NCBI RefSeq assembly: GCF_002286915.1 | Contig: NZ_MVOG01000004.1 | Location: 1-64,000 of the forward strand | Source of the DNA: Bifidobacterium italicum | GTDB lineage: Bacteria > Actinomycetota > Actinomycetes > Actinomycetales > Bifidobacteriaceae | Length of the DNA: 64,000 nucleotides | Reading direction: 5' to 3' | In this document: piece after piece, positions 26,509 through 35,990 of the stretch | Position numbering within the stretch: position 1 is the first letter of the stretch | Layout of the letters: every line of letters starts with the position of its first letter | Notes under the pieces: generated by a model | What the model was told of the DNA's origin: nothing | Database searches by the model: none | What the model saw: the letters and a program-made list of their open reading frames with translations, nothing else | Position numbers and translations under genes: made by a program

Positions 26509-26603
26509 GCGCGCCGTCGCCACGGCACCCGCTGCTACGGTGTGGAGGACGGAACCGTTGCCGTTCCGCCGACCGATGCCGACTGATATGACGAGGAGCG
26601 ACG

Positions 26604-26990
26604 ATGACCCAGAATACCGCCGATGCCGATATGACGATGTCGACCATGCCTGCCAACGACGCGTGCGATGACGCCGCATGTGACGCTCCAACCTGTGACT
26701 GCGACCGCCGCGCCGACGCTGGCCGCGCTTGCCCGGTCAAGCCGTGGATCCAGCGCCACAGCACCGTGCTGCTCGTGTGCCTTGGCGTGTTCGGTCTGGT
26801 GCTGCTGCTCATGCTTGGCAACCGCAAGACCGTGATGAACGTGGCGAACCAGCCGTCGCAGGCCGGTGGCAACAACGCGAAGGTGATCGTGATCGACAAT
26901 CACGGCTTCTCGATGTTCCAGTGGATCTTCGTCGGCAACGGTTCGGGCAACAACGGCAACTCGGGCTGCGCGCATCCGGTCCGAGCGTAA
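26604..26990 (+). CDS. Membrane protein with Cys/Asp-rich N-terminus, unknown function
   Basis: A 128-residue protein. The first 45 residues are acidic with six cysteines (DACDDAACDAPTCDCDRR), followed by one membrane helix (TVLLVCLGVFGLVLLLML) and an outer Asn/Gly-rich tail with a final Cys. The cytoplasmic cysteine cluster could bind metal. AGGAG lies 8 bases before the ATG. No family recognised. Confidence 0.65.
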   Translation: MTQNTADADMTMSTMPANDACDDAACDAPTCDCDRRADAGRACPVKPWIQRHSTVLLVCLGVFGLVLLLMLGNRKTVMNVANQPSQAGGNNAKVIVIDNHGFSMFQWIFVGNGSGNNGNSGCAHPVRA

Positions 26991-27148
26991 GCGTTTTCGG
27001 CCGTATCTGTACTGAGGAGCATGCTCCCTAGTGGGAACCGGGAACCGTAAGCCAGCACACATCGTTCAGATACACCGTGCCGTTGTGCCTGCAGCCCATA
27101 GTGTGTGCAGTGCTTTGCGACGCCTGCCTGTCGTCGGCCGCAATGGGG

Positions 27149-27213
27149 CCTCGCATACGCCGAAGCGGCGGTCCGCTTATAAACAGCGGACCGCCGCTTC
27201 GGCGTATGCGAGG
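27149..27213. terminator. Large perfect hairpin between convergent genes
   Basis: Perfect 29-bp arms (27149-27177 and 27185-27213) with a 7-base loop, lying between the stops of two converging genes. It should terminate in both directions, though no long T-run follows. Confidence 0.75.
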
Positions 27214-27235
27214 CAGCCTTCCTAGCCGTGGCGAA

Positions 27236-30016
27236 TCATTCCGCCCGTCGGCGGATGAGCAGCGCGAGACCGACGGCGCAGAGCGCGAAGATGAGGAAGA
27301 CCCCAACGAGGATCCATGCAATCAGGCCGGAGCTCAGGCCGGTGAGCGGAAGCGTGGCGAGTTGTTGCTTGTTGTACACCTCGATGATGGAACCCTCTGC
27401 AATGGGGGCTCCATCATCGCCGACGATCTGCGCGATGTCCGAGACGTTCGAGGTCTGGGGTCCGTCATAGCCGCCGGTTGCATCGATGCGCATGACGGGC
27501 GGCTGCCCGTTGCCTTGATCGGACATCGTGAGCCGGATCGGCGCGGTCAGTTGCATGTAGCCGTCCGGAGCCTGCGATTCGACCAGATAGTATTCGCCGG
27601 CGGCGATGCCTGTGAACTGCGCATTGCCTTGGGCCGCCGTTGTTTCCGCAACCATCGTGCCGTGCACGCCGTTGGTCCCCGGAATCGTGTCGGCCGCATC
27701 AGGCGCGGTATGCCACAACTGGAACCGTGCGCCGTCGATAGCGCGGGCATGGTCGGCGGCATCGCGTTTGTGCAATGTGAACGAACCGGGCTGTGGTTGT
27801 GAGCCTCCCTCATCGGTGATGACATAGCCGTTGTTGAGCGCGGCGACGCCGTCGATCGTCTGCCCAAGCGTTGTTTTGCCGGTGTTCGTCACGCTGAAGG
27901 TGAAGTCCTCGACCTTCTGGTAGCCGTTCGGCGCGGTCTCCTCCCGGAAGCGGTAGGTGCCGGCAGGCAGGAACATGCTCTTCGTGGTGCCGTCCGAGGC
28001 CCATGCGGCGACCTCATTGCCGTCGGCGTCCTTGATCGGGTTGCCTTGGGCGTCGGTGACGGACAGGCGTGCGCCTGCGAGGTCCTTTCCGTCGGCATCC
28101 ACCTTCCTGAACTGCACCGGCAGCAGATAGGTGAGCATGTTCTGCAGCTTCTTGTGATCCTCGTCCTTGCCGGCATTGGCATCGGGTATATACATCGTGA
28201 CCCGAACCTGGTCATCGCCCGGCGCCTGATCGGCCGAGGTGATGTGCTGCGTCGCGGCAAGCAGCTGGCGGGCGTATGGCATCACTTCTTTGTTGAGCGT
28301 GGAGACCTTCCAGCCGGTGGCGATGTCGTCGGAATTCGGCATGCCGTCATCGTTGAGCAGGTGAATCGCAAGTCCGACGGCGCGATAGAGCTGAGTGTCG
28401 TCGAGCTGGTTGCGCGTCTGGAAGTCGGTGGCATATGCGGTGTGGATGATGTTCTTCATCCATGCATGCATGAGCGCGCCTTTCGCCTCGGTCGTGGGTG
28501 TGGCCTCGATGCGTTCCTTGTACGGGGATGCGATCCATTCTGGATGTGCCACGAGGTTGTAGAACGATGCTTCGCCGTTGGCCTTCGAGTATGGGAACTG
28601 GGGCTTCTGCGCCGTCATATCACCGAGCTGCCAGACCGGGATGCCGTAGCTCTGGTTGTAGCAGAAGGCTGGCATGTATTGCGTCGGGTCGGTGATCATA
28701 TCGTCGGTGACCTTGCGGTCGGACAGGCCAAGTGTGATGCTGTCTCGGGTGGCGCCGTAGGCGAATCCGTAATAGCCTCCTTCGGCGGAAGGGTCGCCTC
28801 CATCTGGCGGATCCGTTGTGTCGTCCTTCGTGCCGCGCTCGATCGCCATGTAGATGCCGGGCTGTTCGACATCGGTGACTCTGTAGGACAGGAGATCGCC
28901 GTGGGCGTTGAGCTGTATGTCCACATTCGCGGCGGAGACCTTCTTGGCCGTTGTCCCGTCCTGCGCGATGCGCGCGAGGAGCGCATCGTCGTCGTCGGTG
29001 TTCCAATACCACCGTTGCTTGTTCTGAGCGCTCGTCGCGGACAGTCTAACGATCTCCCATCGCGACGTGGTCTTAGTAGCCTTGCGCACAATCGGAGCGT
29101 TCGTATAGTCGGCGCTGAAGTCACCTCCCTTGAACGTCGCATCCGGTGCGGCCGTGATCGGCTGCTTCGTGTCGGGGTCGACGAAGCGTACACGCGTCGC
29201 GCGGTACTGCAGCATCTGCCGGTTGTAGGCCTTGGCTCGCGCGGTCAGCGTCTGATTGCTGCTGCTGAGTGCGGTCTCCTGGAATTCGAGGCCGTCTGAG
29301 TCGGGGTTGTCCGCTCGGGATTCGTCGATCTGGCCGGTTTCTGCGATCAGGTAGACGCCGGGCCAGCTCATGTCGGAATCCTGGGCCGAGGCAAGCGCAT
29401 CATCATCGGCGGCTGTCGTTCCGTCGGCGATCTGCGTGGCATGGATTGACGATGCATTCGTATCCGGCAGAGTCCAGTTCCTTGCAGTGCCGATGCGGTT
29501 GCGAATCTGGGTGTCGGACAATGTGTTCCATGCCCAGCCCGTGGCGTTTTCCGGACCGTTGACCTTGATCAGATGCCACTGCGACGTGCCGGTGATAGCC
29601 AATGAAGGCAATGCGGGCGTCGGCTTGAACAGGAACTGCCCCTGATACTGGTTCGCCGCACGGTACGGGTAGTTGGCGCCGTTGTCCTGTACGAACTGCG
29701 CGCGCACGGCGATGACCCGTGTCACGGATGCGCCAGCGAGAACCTTCTGGGATAGCTGCGCGGCGATCGCATCATGCTGCGCAGCGGTGAACTCGCCGTT
29801 GACGGCGCCGTCCGCTCCGGCGAACAAGGACAGCCGTACGTTGCGCTCGCCGAGCGTAACGGTGGCGGCCTGCGCCTGTCCAAGGTTGATGGGCAACAGC
29901 ATCAGCGCAAGGGTGGAGCACACCGCAACGAAGGCCGCCAGCGGTTTCGCCCATGGGCGTGGTGTTCGCGACGATCCGTGTGAACGGAGAATCGCGTCGG
30001 ATATGACGTGTTTCAA
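27236..30016 (-). CDS. LPLTG surface protein, probable pilus tip/adhesin
   Basis: 926 residues, starting at TTG with GAGG 8 bases upstream. A signal peptide ends near QAQA (about 51). The middle contains a Cys (452) in MPAFCYNQSYG and, 90 residues on, TQLYRAVGLAIHLLNDD, which resembles a thioester (TQXA-type) adhesin domain, though the reactive Gln is not certain. Two SpaA/Cna-B-like prealbumin folds follow (VQFRKVDADGKDLAGARL; FTLHKRDAADHARAIDGARF, each ending in an E-box such as YRFREETAPNGY and YYLVESQAPDGY). The C-terminus is LPLTG at 889, helix, RRRAE. It would cap or decorate the pilus made by the genes on the other side of the two-component system. Confidence 0.85.
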   Translation of the reverse strand: MKHVISDAILRSHGSSRTPRPWAKPLAAFVAVCSTLALMLLPINLGQAQAATVTLGERNVRLSLFAGADGAVNGEFTAAQHDAIAAQLSQKVLAGASVTRVIAVRAQFVQDNGANYPYRAANQYQGQFLFKPTPALPSLAITGTSQWHLIKVNGPENATGWAWNTLSDTQIRNRIGTARNWTLPDTNASSIHATQIADGTTAADDDALASAQDSDMSWPGVYLIAETGQIDESRADNPDSDGLEFQETALSSSNQTLTARAKAYNRQMLQYRATRVRFVDPDTKQPITAAPDATFKGGDFSADYTNAPIVRKATKTTSRWEIVRLSATSAQNKQRWYWNTDDDDALLARIAQDGTTAKKVSAANVDIQLNAHGDLLSYRVTDVEQPGIYMAIERGTKDDTTDPPDGGDPSAEGGYYGFAYGATRDSITLGLSDRKVTDDMITDPTQYMPAFCYNQSYGIPVWQLGDMTAQKPQFPYSKANGEASFYNLVAHPEWIASPYKERIEATPTTEAKGALMHAWMKNIIHTAYATDFQTRNQLDDTQLYRAVGLAIHLLNDDGMPNSDDIATGWKVSTLNKEVMPYARQLLAATQHITSADQAPGDDQVRVTMYIPDANAGKDEDHKKLQNMLTYLLPVQFRKVDADGKDLAGARLSVTDAQGNPIKDADGNEVAAWASDGTTKSMFLPAGTYRFREETAPNGYQKVEDFTFSVTNTGKTTLGQTIDGVAALNNGYVITDEGGSQPQPGSFTLHKRDAADHARAIDGARFQLWHTAPDAADTIPGTNGVHGTMVAETTAAQGNAQFTGIAAGEYYLVESQAPDGYMQLTAPIRLTMSDQGNGQPPVMRIDATGGYDGPQTSNVSDIAQIVGDDGAPIAEGSIIEVYNKQQLATLPLTGLSSGLIAWILVGVFLIFALCAVGLALLIRRRAE

Positions 30017-30213
30017 TGTAAGACCTCTAATCGAACGTTCCTATTCATTCATTCACTATTCGATTCAAGTGACAGGGTGCGCGTCGATGAGCGAGGGTTG
30101 CACAAACAGTCGGTTCTTCCGCTTGTTCAGGATGAGTATGTGTGCCATGAACGTGGATGTCGCGGCGACGAGCAGGCAACGTTGTAGCGACGTCCGTTTT
30201 CTACCAGGGTCTA

Positions 30214-31647
30214 CTATTGGGGCGATGCTGCCGCGGATGCGGCTACCGCGTTCGCGGGGAACATGATGTCAAGGTTGAAGATCTGCCTACGCTCGTCGGT
30301 GGAGCTGGTAACGACGCCCTGGTATTTCCTCGCCACGTGCCGGATCGAACGGATGCCTTGGCCGTGGGGGCGTCCGTCGCGTATCTTCGTCGTCAGGAAG
30401 TTGCCTTTGTCGTCCTTGCGCAGGCGACCGGTCATGCAAGTGTTGTCGCCGTGGACGAGCACGAATGATTTCCGGCGGGTGACGCTGAAATGAATTGCGC
30501 GCGCATGCCTGTCCTCGAGCTTTGCCGTGGCCTCGATGGCGTTGTCGAGCATGTTGCCGATCAGGGCCGTCAGATCGAGCGGCTGGATGCCGGAGAGCAG
30601 TGTGCCGTCAGCCATCGTGGTGAAGCGGATCGAGTGATGTCCGCATGTCAGGTTCTTCTCGAAGAGGATCGCGTTGAGCACGACGTTGCCGCAATCCTGA
30701 ATCGACGATGACTCATCGATCGATTTGTGCAGCTGCGCGAACAGGGCGGAACGTTGCGCATCGCTGACGATGGGCGGCTGCGTGTGGTCGGCGGCGGGAG
30801 CGTCCACCCTTGCGGTTCCCGTCCCGTCTGGATCGAAGAGGATCAGCCAGTGTTTGAGGTCATGGGTCAGACGGCGGATCTCGTCGAGGTTCTGCTGTGA
30901 GCGTGTATACTGCGCCTGTTGGTCATGCACCGTCGACTGCAGATTCATGTTTTCGCGTCGCAGGAGTCGGCGTGCGTATTGCGCATGCGCAACATAGAGC
31001 AGCGAATCGGCGAATAGCAACGTCAGCATGCGCTGGTAGAGCGCGGTGTGCAGATTGCCGAAGGATTCGGGGTCATAGGCGGCGACGGCGTAAAACGCGT
31101 CGAGCGCGTTCACCAGCGTCCAGGTCACGATGCCGATGCTGAGGATCAGGATCGCGAACGCGATGAGCGGGATATGCCATGCGGCGTTCTGCAGCATCGT
31201 GTCGGTGAAGGTGTGGCGCTCGAAGCTCCAGATCAGGATGCTGCAGATGGCGCCGATCGCGAGCATGATGAAGGGGCGCGAAGGGGAATCTTTGACGTCG
31301 TACATCACATCGGACAGAATGATCACGTATGCGAAGGAGATGAGCGTTTGCGTGTGCATGTAGGCATGCGTGGTGAGGTACAGCGTGCCTTTGAATCCGC
31401 GCCCCATGCCGACGAGCAGGAACAGGAACTCGATTGCGAAGAGGGTCGTGGCGCCGAGACTCAGTCTGCTCGTATAGGGCAGTGTGTTCAGCAGTGCCTG
31501 CTGCGCGAGGAAGGTTGGTAATGACAACGACCAGATGACGGTGTTGCGCATGGTTCCCCCCGGATGGCGCATGCAGCGGAAATACACGGCAAGCGCCATC
31601 CATTCAAGGAGCGGTACGGTCATGAAGTCAAGCCAATCAAGGATCAT
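30214..31647 (-). CDS. AgrC-like sensor histidine kinase
   Basis: A 477-residue kinase with about six N-terminal membrane helices (residues about 10-220), a coiled linker, and phospho-acceptor His262 in RRLTHDLKHWL. The GHKL ATPase part has the N-box LIGNMLDNAIEATAKL and a G-box HGQGIRSIRHV. This is the HPK10/AgrC class that often senses peptides. Its stop lies 198 bp from the tip-protein start; the response-regulator gene ends 20 bp upstream of its start. No AgrB or AgrD is nearby. Confidence 0.88.
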   Translation of the reverse strand: MILDWLDFMTVPLLEWMALAVYFRCMRHPGGTMRNTVIWSLSLPTFLAQQALLNTLPYTSRLSLGATTLFAIEFLFLLVGMGRGFKGTLYLTTHAYMHTQTLISFAYVIILSDVMYDVKDSPSRPFIMLAIGAICSILIWSFERHTFTDTMLQNAAWHIPLIAFAILILSIGIVTWTLVNALDAFYAVAAYDPESFGNLHTALYQRMLTLLFADSLLYVAHAQYARRLLRRENMNLQSTVHDQQAQYTRSQQNLDEIRRLTHDLKHWLILFDPDGTGTARVDAPAADHTQPPIVSDAQRSALFAQLHKSIDESSSIQDCGNVVLNAILFEKNLTCGHHSIRFTTMADGTLLSGIQPLDLTALIGNMLDNAIEATAKLEDRHARAIHFSVTRRKSFVLVHGDNTCMTGRLRKDDKGNFLTTKIRDGRPHGQGIRSIRHVARKYQGVVTSSTDERRQIFNLDIMFPANAVAASAAASPQ

Positions 31648-31667
31648 AAATCGTTTTCGGTCGATGG

Positions 31668-32423
31668 CTATTGTGGATCATCGGGGTTGGGTGATGGATT
31701 ACCGTCGGTCCATCCATCACTGGACAAGTAGCGTGTCAGTGCTTTGACGAAGCCTCTTTTCCTGGCGCGGCTGATGCGGAGCTCCCTGCCGTCGTCGAGC
31801 AGGCAGTCGTGCCCCTCGACCGCCTCGACATGAGCCATGTTGACCAGATAGTACGAGTTGATGCGGTAGAACCCGAAGGGGACGAGGCGTTCCTCGAGCG
31901 AGGAGAGCGTATATGGCACGGTGACGTCGCGTTTGATGGTATGCACCGAGATCTTGTGCCGCTTCGACTCGATGTAACTGATTTCATGGTGGGGCACCTG
32001 CAGATACTTGGTGCCGGACTGCAGCATGATCGTCGGCCGGTCCTCGGCGAGCACCTGATCGATGGCACGTGCGAACTCGGATTTGAATATCGACCATGAC
32101 AAAGGTTTCAGGATGTATGACAAGGCGCCGACCGAGTAACCGCGAATCGCGTATTGGGGTGCCGATGTGATCAGCAGGATGACAATCCTCGGGTTGAAGC
32201 GGCGTATCTCCTGGGCCACGGTCAGTCCGTTGTACAGCGGCATCAGGATATCGAGCAGCAGGATGTCGAAGTTGGCGCTCGACCCTTTAAGGAAGGTCGC
32301 CGGCGAATTGAAGGCGGTCACGGTGAGGTCGCGATGAGCCTGCTCTCCGAACCGCTCGACAAAGAGGGCTTCCTGGCGCAGGAACAGGGGGTCGTCTTCG
32401 ATGATTGCCACACGGATGCGCAT
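31668..32423 (-). CDS. AgrA-like response regulator with LytTR DNA-binding domain
   Basis: 251 residues. The receiver has acidic residues EDD (9-11), phospho-acceptor Asp58 in LLLDILMP, Thr/Ser in LLITSAPQ and Lys in YILKPLS. The C-terminal LytTR domain (about 125-235) contains EISYIESKRHKISVHT and FYRINSYYLVNMAHVEAV. LytTR proteins bind paired short direct repeats upstream of promoters. It is divergent from the pilin gene across a 422-bp regulatory region and is the likely activator of pilus genes; that link is inferred from position. Confidence 0.92.
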   Translation of the reverse strand: MRIRVAIIEDDPLFLRQEALFVERFGEQAHRDLTVTAFNSPATFLKGSSANFDILLLDILMPLYNGLTVAQEIRRFNPRIVILLITSAPQYAIRGYSVGALSYILKPLSWSIFKSEFARAIDQVLAEDRPTIMLQSGTKYLQVPHHEISYIESKRHKISVHTIKRDVTVPYTLSSLEERLVPFGFYRINSYYLVNMAHVEAVEGHDCLLDDGRELRISRARKRGFVKALTRYLSSDGWTDGNPSPNPDDPQ

Positions 32424-32651
32424 AGGTTCACTCTTCCATACTTCGTCGTTGCTGTTTTCATTATGGCGTGGTGGGCGTGGCGATCCGCATCGCTATGCTC
32501 GGGACGTAATCCGGCTGGAGTGGGCCATGGTGCGTCGGAGAAAGGCGGTGCGATTCGCCGTGCGACGCAATACTTAGCATATTTGCTGCTTTGTATGCAA
32601 ATGCGTTGCCGAGGTTTGCGTAACGTGCTTGCAAAACGACTGAACGTGGAG

Positions 32652-32680
32652 TTGCAATGGTTTGCAAAAGAGTATATGAT
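32652..32680 (+). promoter_or_regulatory. Probable promoter of the major pilin gene
   Basis: TTGCAA at 32652-32657, a 17-base spacer, then TATGAT at 32675-32680 (extended TATATGATATAAAA). TTGCAA recurs at 32629 and 32662, in register with whole DNA turns (23 and 10 bases), as expected for LytTR-type sites. The leader to the pilin ATG would be about 158 bases. Confidence 0.6.
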
Positions 32681-32845
32681 ATAAAACCTTTTTTCACACG
32701 GGGCTGACGTTGAGAGTGTTCGACGTACTGTCGCATGCTTTGCGAAACAAGTGTCGTCAGTGACGAAACGTGCGTCTGAAATATCTTTTCGAAGCACCGC
32801 AACTTAATTTGGGTATTGTTATTTTCTAAGTGGAAAGTAGTTACG

Positions 32846-34603
32846 ATGAAGAAAAAAAGAATGATTGCTGCGCTAGGAGCCTTGGCCGTTATCGCAGGTA
32901 TGGGAATTGGAGCGACTGCCAACGCTGCGGAGATCACTGTTCCGGATAGTGGCAAGATCACGATCGCCGGCACCACGAGTGTCCAGCACCATCTCGTGGG
33001 ATATCGTCTTGCGACGTATGCAAGCGCCGATGTGGATGGCACCACGCTGAATTCTTTCACGATGACGACGGAGGCCGGCAATAAGGACAAGGTCGTCGCA
33101 GCGCTGACCGCCGAACAGAACACAGCCCTTCAGGCGAGCGCGTACAAGGACAACCCGATGGCTTGGGTTGTGGGGAACATGACCGAGGCACAGCTGCGTC
33201 AGTTCGCCATGAACCTGCAACAGAACGCCGGCCTGACCGGCGGTGTGGATTTCCAGATCGGTGAGAACACCGTGCCTACGGGCTATTACCTGATCACCGA
33301 CCAGACCGATGCCGCCGCTCTTGCTGGCAAGCCGGAAACGGTCTCGAATCCGATGCTGCTGTCGTCAACGGTTGGCGATGCGACCGCCGACGCCGCAGGC
33401 AACACGCTCGGCACGGTCAACCTGAAGAACTCCTCGACCGAGATTCACAAGCAGGTCGTCAAGGCCGGCGACGCCGGTTATGTCTCCAACGAGAAGCCAG
33501 ATTATGCTGTCGGTGATGAAGTCGTCTATGAGCTGACCTCGACCACGCCGAATTTCGCCGGTTACAACATCGATCCGACGCTTCAGGACGCCAAGAAGAC
33601 CCGTGCCTTCAAGATTGTCGATACGATGAGCAAGGGCCTGACCTATAACTCAATCGAGTCGGTCAAGGTCAACGGCGTCGCTCTGAAGGATACGGACTAC
33701 ACCGTGACATCCGCCGCTGCAGCCGATGCGGCCGGAGCCTATCAAGGCGGCACCGTGGTCGCGATCGATCTGGCGAAGTACGTCAACAAGGCGCCGGGGT
33801 CGACTGGTGAGAAGCTTGCGGAGATTCCGGCGGGCATGCCGGTCAGCGTCATCGTCAAGGCCACTCTGAACAAGAATGCGCTTATCTCCACTCCTGAGGC
33901 TATTCAGGCCAATCCGAACAAGGTCGATCTGGAGTTCTCCCACAACCCGTCCGACACGAGCCAGAAGACGACGACGCCGGGCGGCGAAGTCAACGTGTAC
34001 ACCTTCAAGCTGCAGATGCTGAAGACCGACAAGTCCGGCAAGACGCCACTCAAGGGCGCCGAGTTCACGATCAAGACGACTGCGGCGGACAACAACCAGA
34101 ACGTCAACAAGTATCTGGCCGCGAAGGACAAGGACGGCAAGTGGACCTACACCGACAACGAGGACGACGCCATGCGCTTCACCTCGGATGACACGGGTGT
34201 GATCGCAGGCATCGATGGCATCGACGCCGGCACCTATGAGATTCACGAGACTAAGGCCCCGGAGGGCTTCCTGCGCGCTGACCTGCAGGCCATCAAGTTC
34301 ACAGTGACGGTCACGCCGACCTATCAGGCCGACACTTCCACGAAGCCTGCGGCCTCGACGGTCTGGGGCGATCATACGGCCACCACGGAGGTCGTTGAGG
34401 AAGCCACTGGCGACACCGGCAACATGGTCGCCAAGGACGGCAAGATTCTCTACCAGTTCGACGTCGCCAACGCCAAGAACCTTACCGAGCTGCCGCTTAC
34501 CGGTGCCACCGGGATGCGTGCGCTGACGATCGTCGCGATCGTCGCGATCGGTGCCGGCCTGCTGCTGATGGTGCGTGCACGCCGTCTGCATGTGACCCAG
34601 TGA
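32846..34603 (+). CDS. Major (backbone) pilin, LPLTG-anchored
   Basis: 585 residues. A signal peptide (MKKKRMIAALGALAV...) ends near ANAA. The body has Cna-B/SpaA-like folds with Lys and Asn residues suited to isopeptide bonds, an E-box (YEIHETKAPEGFL, about 460) and LPLTG at 549 followed by a helix and basic tail. This is the organisation of actinobacterial FimA/SpaA backbone pilins. The ATG lies after GGAAAG. The class C sortase downstream would polymerise it. GC is lower than in the housekeeping flank. Confidence 0.9.
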   Translation: MKKKRMIAALGALAVIAGMGIGATANAAEITVPDSGKITIAGTTSVQHHLVGYRLATYASADVDGTTLNSFTMTTEAGNKDKVVAALTAEQNTALQASAYKDNPMAWVVGNMTEAQLRQFAMNLQQNAGLTGGVDFQIGENTVPTGYYLITDQTDAAALAGKPETVSNPMLLSSTVGDATADAAGNTLGTVNLKNSSTEIHKQVVKAGDAGYVSNEKPDYAVGDEVVYELTSTTPNFAGYNIDPTLQDAKKTRAFKIVDTMSKGLTYNSIESVKVNGVALKDTDYTVTSAAAADAAGAYQGGTVVAIDLAKYVNKAPGSTGEKLAEIPAGMPVSVIVKATLNKNALISTPEAIQANPNKVDLEFSHNPSDTSQKTTTPGGEVNVYTFKLQMLKTDKSGKTPLKGAEFTIKTTAADNNQNVNKYLAAKDKDGKWTYTDNEDDAMRFTSDDTGVIAGIDGIDAGTYEIHETKAPEGFLRADLQAIKFTVTVTPTYQADTSTKPAASTVWGDHTATTEVVEEATGDTGNMVAKDGKILYQFDVANAKNLTELPLTGATGMRALTIVAIVAIGAGLLLMVRARRLHVTQ

Positions 34604-34701
34604 TTCTTACCATGAGTAAGCTGCGGTTCGTCTCGTTGCTGTCCCAGTTATGATGCTGGTTTCCTTTCCCTCTGCAACAATGAGACGTATTCGCAGAAAC
34701 A

Positions 34702-34740
34702 GTGAGAGCCCATCCTCGAGGGCTCTCACTTTATTTATAT
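34702..34740 (+). terminator. Terminator between pilin and sortase genes
   Basis: GTGAGAGCCC (34702-34711), 8-base loop, GGGCTCTCAC (34720-34729) and a T-rich tail (TTTATTTATATTT). It should lower sortase expression relative to pilin by partial read-through. Confidence 0.85.
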
Positions 34741-34786
34741 TTATTGTTCCGCATTCCGACATCTTCGATACAGCATGGAGTGACCG

Positions 34787-35842
34787 ATGACGCGATCCAG
34801 AGGCAGACACAGCGCGTTGGGAGGGGCCGTGTCGGAAGCGAACGATTGGCTTTGGGTCCTTGGCCGTGATGAGGCGACCGTCAGGCAGCGGGCGTATCGG
34901 AGCAAGGCGTTGCACCAGTCGCGCATCATCATGTGCTGTGCGCTTATGTTCTTTCTTCTTGCCGCGCTGGCGATTGGTGTGCCATGGTATCTGCAGTGGA
35001 AATCTGATCTTGCAGCCGCCGCACAGATTGAAGCCGCTGAACAGAATGTGGCTGAATGGCCGTATCCGCAGGCCGAACTCGCTCTCAAGGCCGCTGAGCG
35101 GTACAACGCGGTACTGGCCAGCTCCGGTCAACCGACGCTCGGCGAGACCTATGACCCCTTCTCCGGAGCGAAGGACGATCAGAGCGTAGACGGTCAAATA
35201 GTGCGTTCCGAGGATGACGCCGAATACACCGATCTGCTGAATGCAGGCGACTCGTTGATTGGATCCATCATCATTCCGAAGATATCGGTGAATCTGCCGA
35301 TTCGCCATGGGACATCCAAACTGACGCTCGACCGTGGCGTAGGGCATCTGTACGGCACTTCGATGCCGACGGGGGCTGAAGGTCTGGCCGGCGGCTCCGC
35401 GCATACGGTTCTGACGGGCCATCGCGGTCTTGTGGAGGCGCTGATGTTCACGCGTCTCGATGAGATGGAGGTCGGAGATTTCATGTACGAAAAGGTCTTC
35501 GGCCGCACGCTTGCTTATCGCGTCGATCGCATCACCGTCATCGATCCGTCCGATACATCGCAGTTGCGCATCAGGTCGGGGGAGGACCGTCTCACGTTAA
35601 TGACCTGTACGCCGTTCGGCGTCAACACGCACAGACTGCTCGTGTCGGGCACACGCGTGTCGATTCCCAAGCCAGCGCCCGAACCACAGAACGCGCCGAA
35701 GGACATGACGCGTGCGCTGCAATGGGCGGTCATGCTCGCGACGGGCGTCGCATTGGCGGCATTGGTGGCGCATACATGCATTCCCTCGGTGCGCAGGGCA
35801 CACGAACGGCTTCGCTGCCACCCGCGGCATGCAGGACAATGA
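34787..35842 (+). CDS. srtC: Class C (pilus-polymerising) sortase
   Basis: 351 residues with an N-terminal helix (about 48-68) and a C-terminal helix, flanking the sortase barrel. Catalytic triad: His212 in TGHRG, Cys274 in LMTCTPFG and Arg283 in NTHRLLV. The lid motif DPF (YDPFSG, about 124) that covers the active site of class C enzymes is present. GGAG lies 6 bases before the ATG. It would join LPLTG pilins to each other and then to the wall. Confidence 0.94.
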   Translation: MTRSRGRHSALGGAVSEANDWLWVLGRDEATVRQRAYRSKALHQSRIIMCCALMFFLLAALAIGVPWYLQWKSDLAAAAQIEAAEQNVAEWPYPQAELALKAAERYNAVLASSGQPTLGETYDPFSGAKDDQSVDGQIVRSEDDAEYTDLLNAGDSLIGSIIIPKISVNLPIRHGTSKLTLDRGVGHLYGTSMPTGAEGLAGGSAHTVLTGHRGLVEALMFTRLDEMEVGDFMYEKVFGRTLAYRVDRITVIDPSDTSQLRIRSGEDRLTLMTCTPFGVNTHRLLVSGTRVSIPKPAPEPQNAPKDMTRALQWAVMLATGVALAALVAHTCIPSVRRAHERLRCHPRHAGQ

Positions 35843-35990
35843 ATCTGAGGCCATCCGGAAGAATGTCGGGATATTCGCGGAACGGGCGTGCAGATACGCT
35901 GAATGTGCATGACGCTTAGGTCGTACGAACCGTTTTCCTTTTAAATCAGACATGACACTGTAGTCAGATATTCAAGAGGAATGAGGTTGT

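Noticed and set aside
27236-30016. Naming the tip protein a proven thioester adhesin.
   Set aside because: The Cys is present but the partner Gln cannot be placed with confidence by eye.
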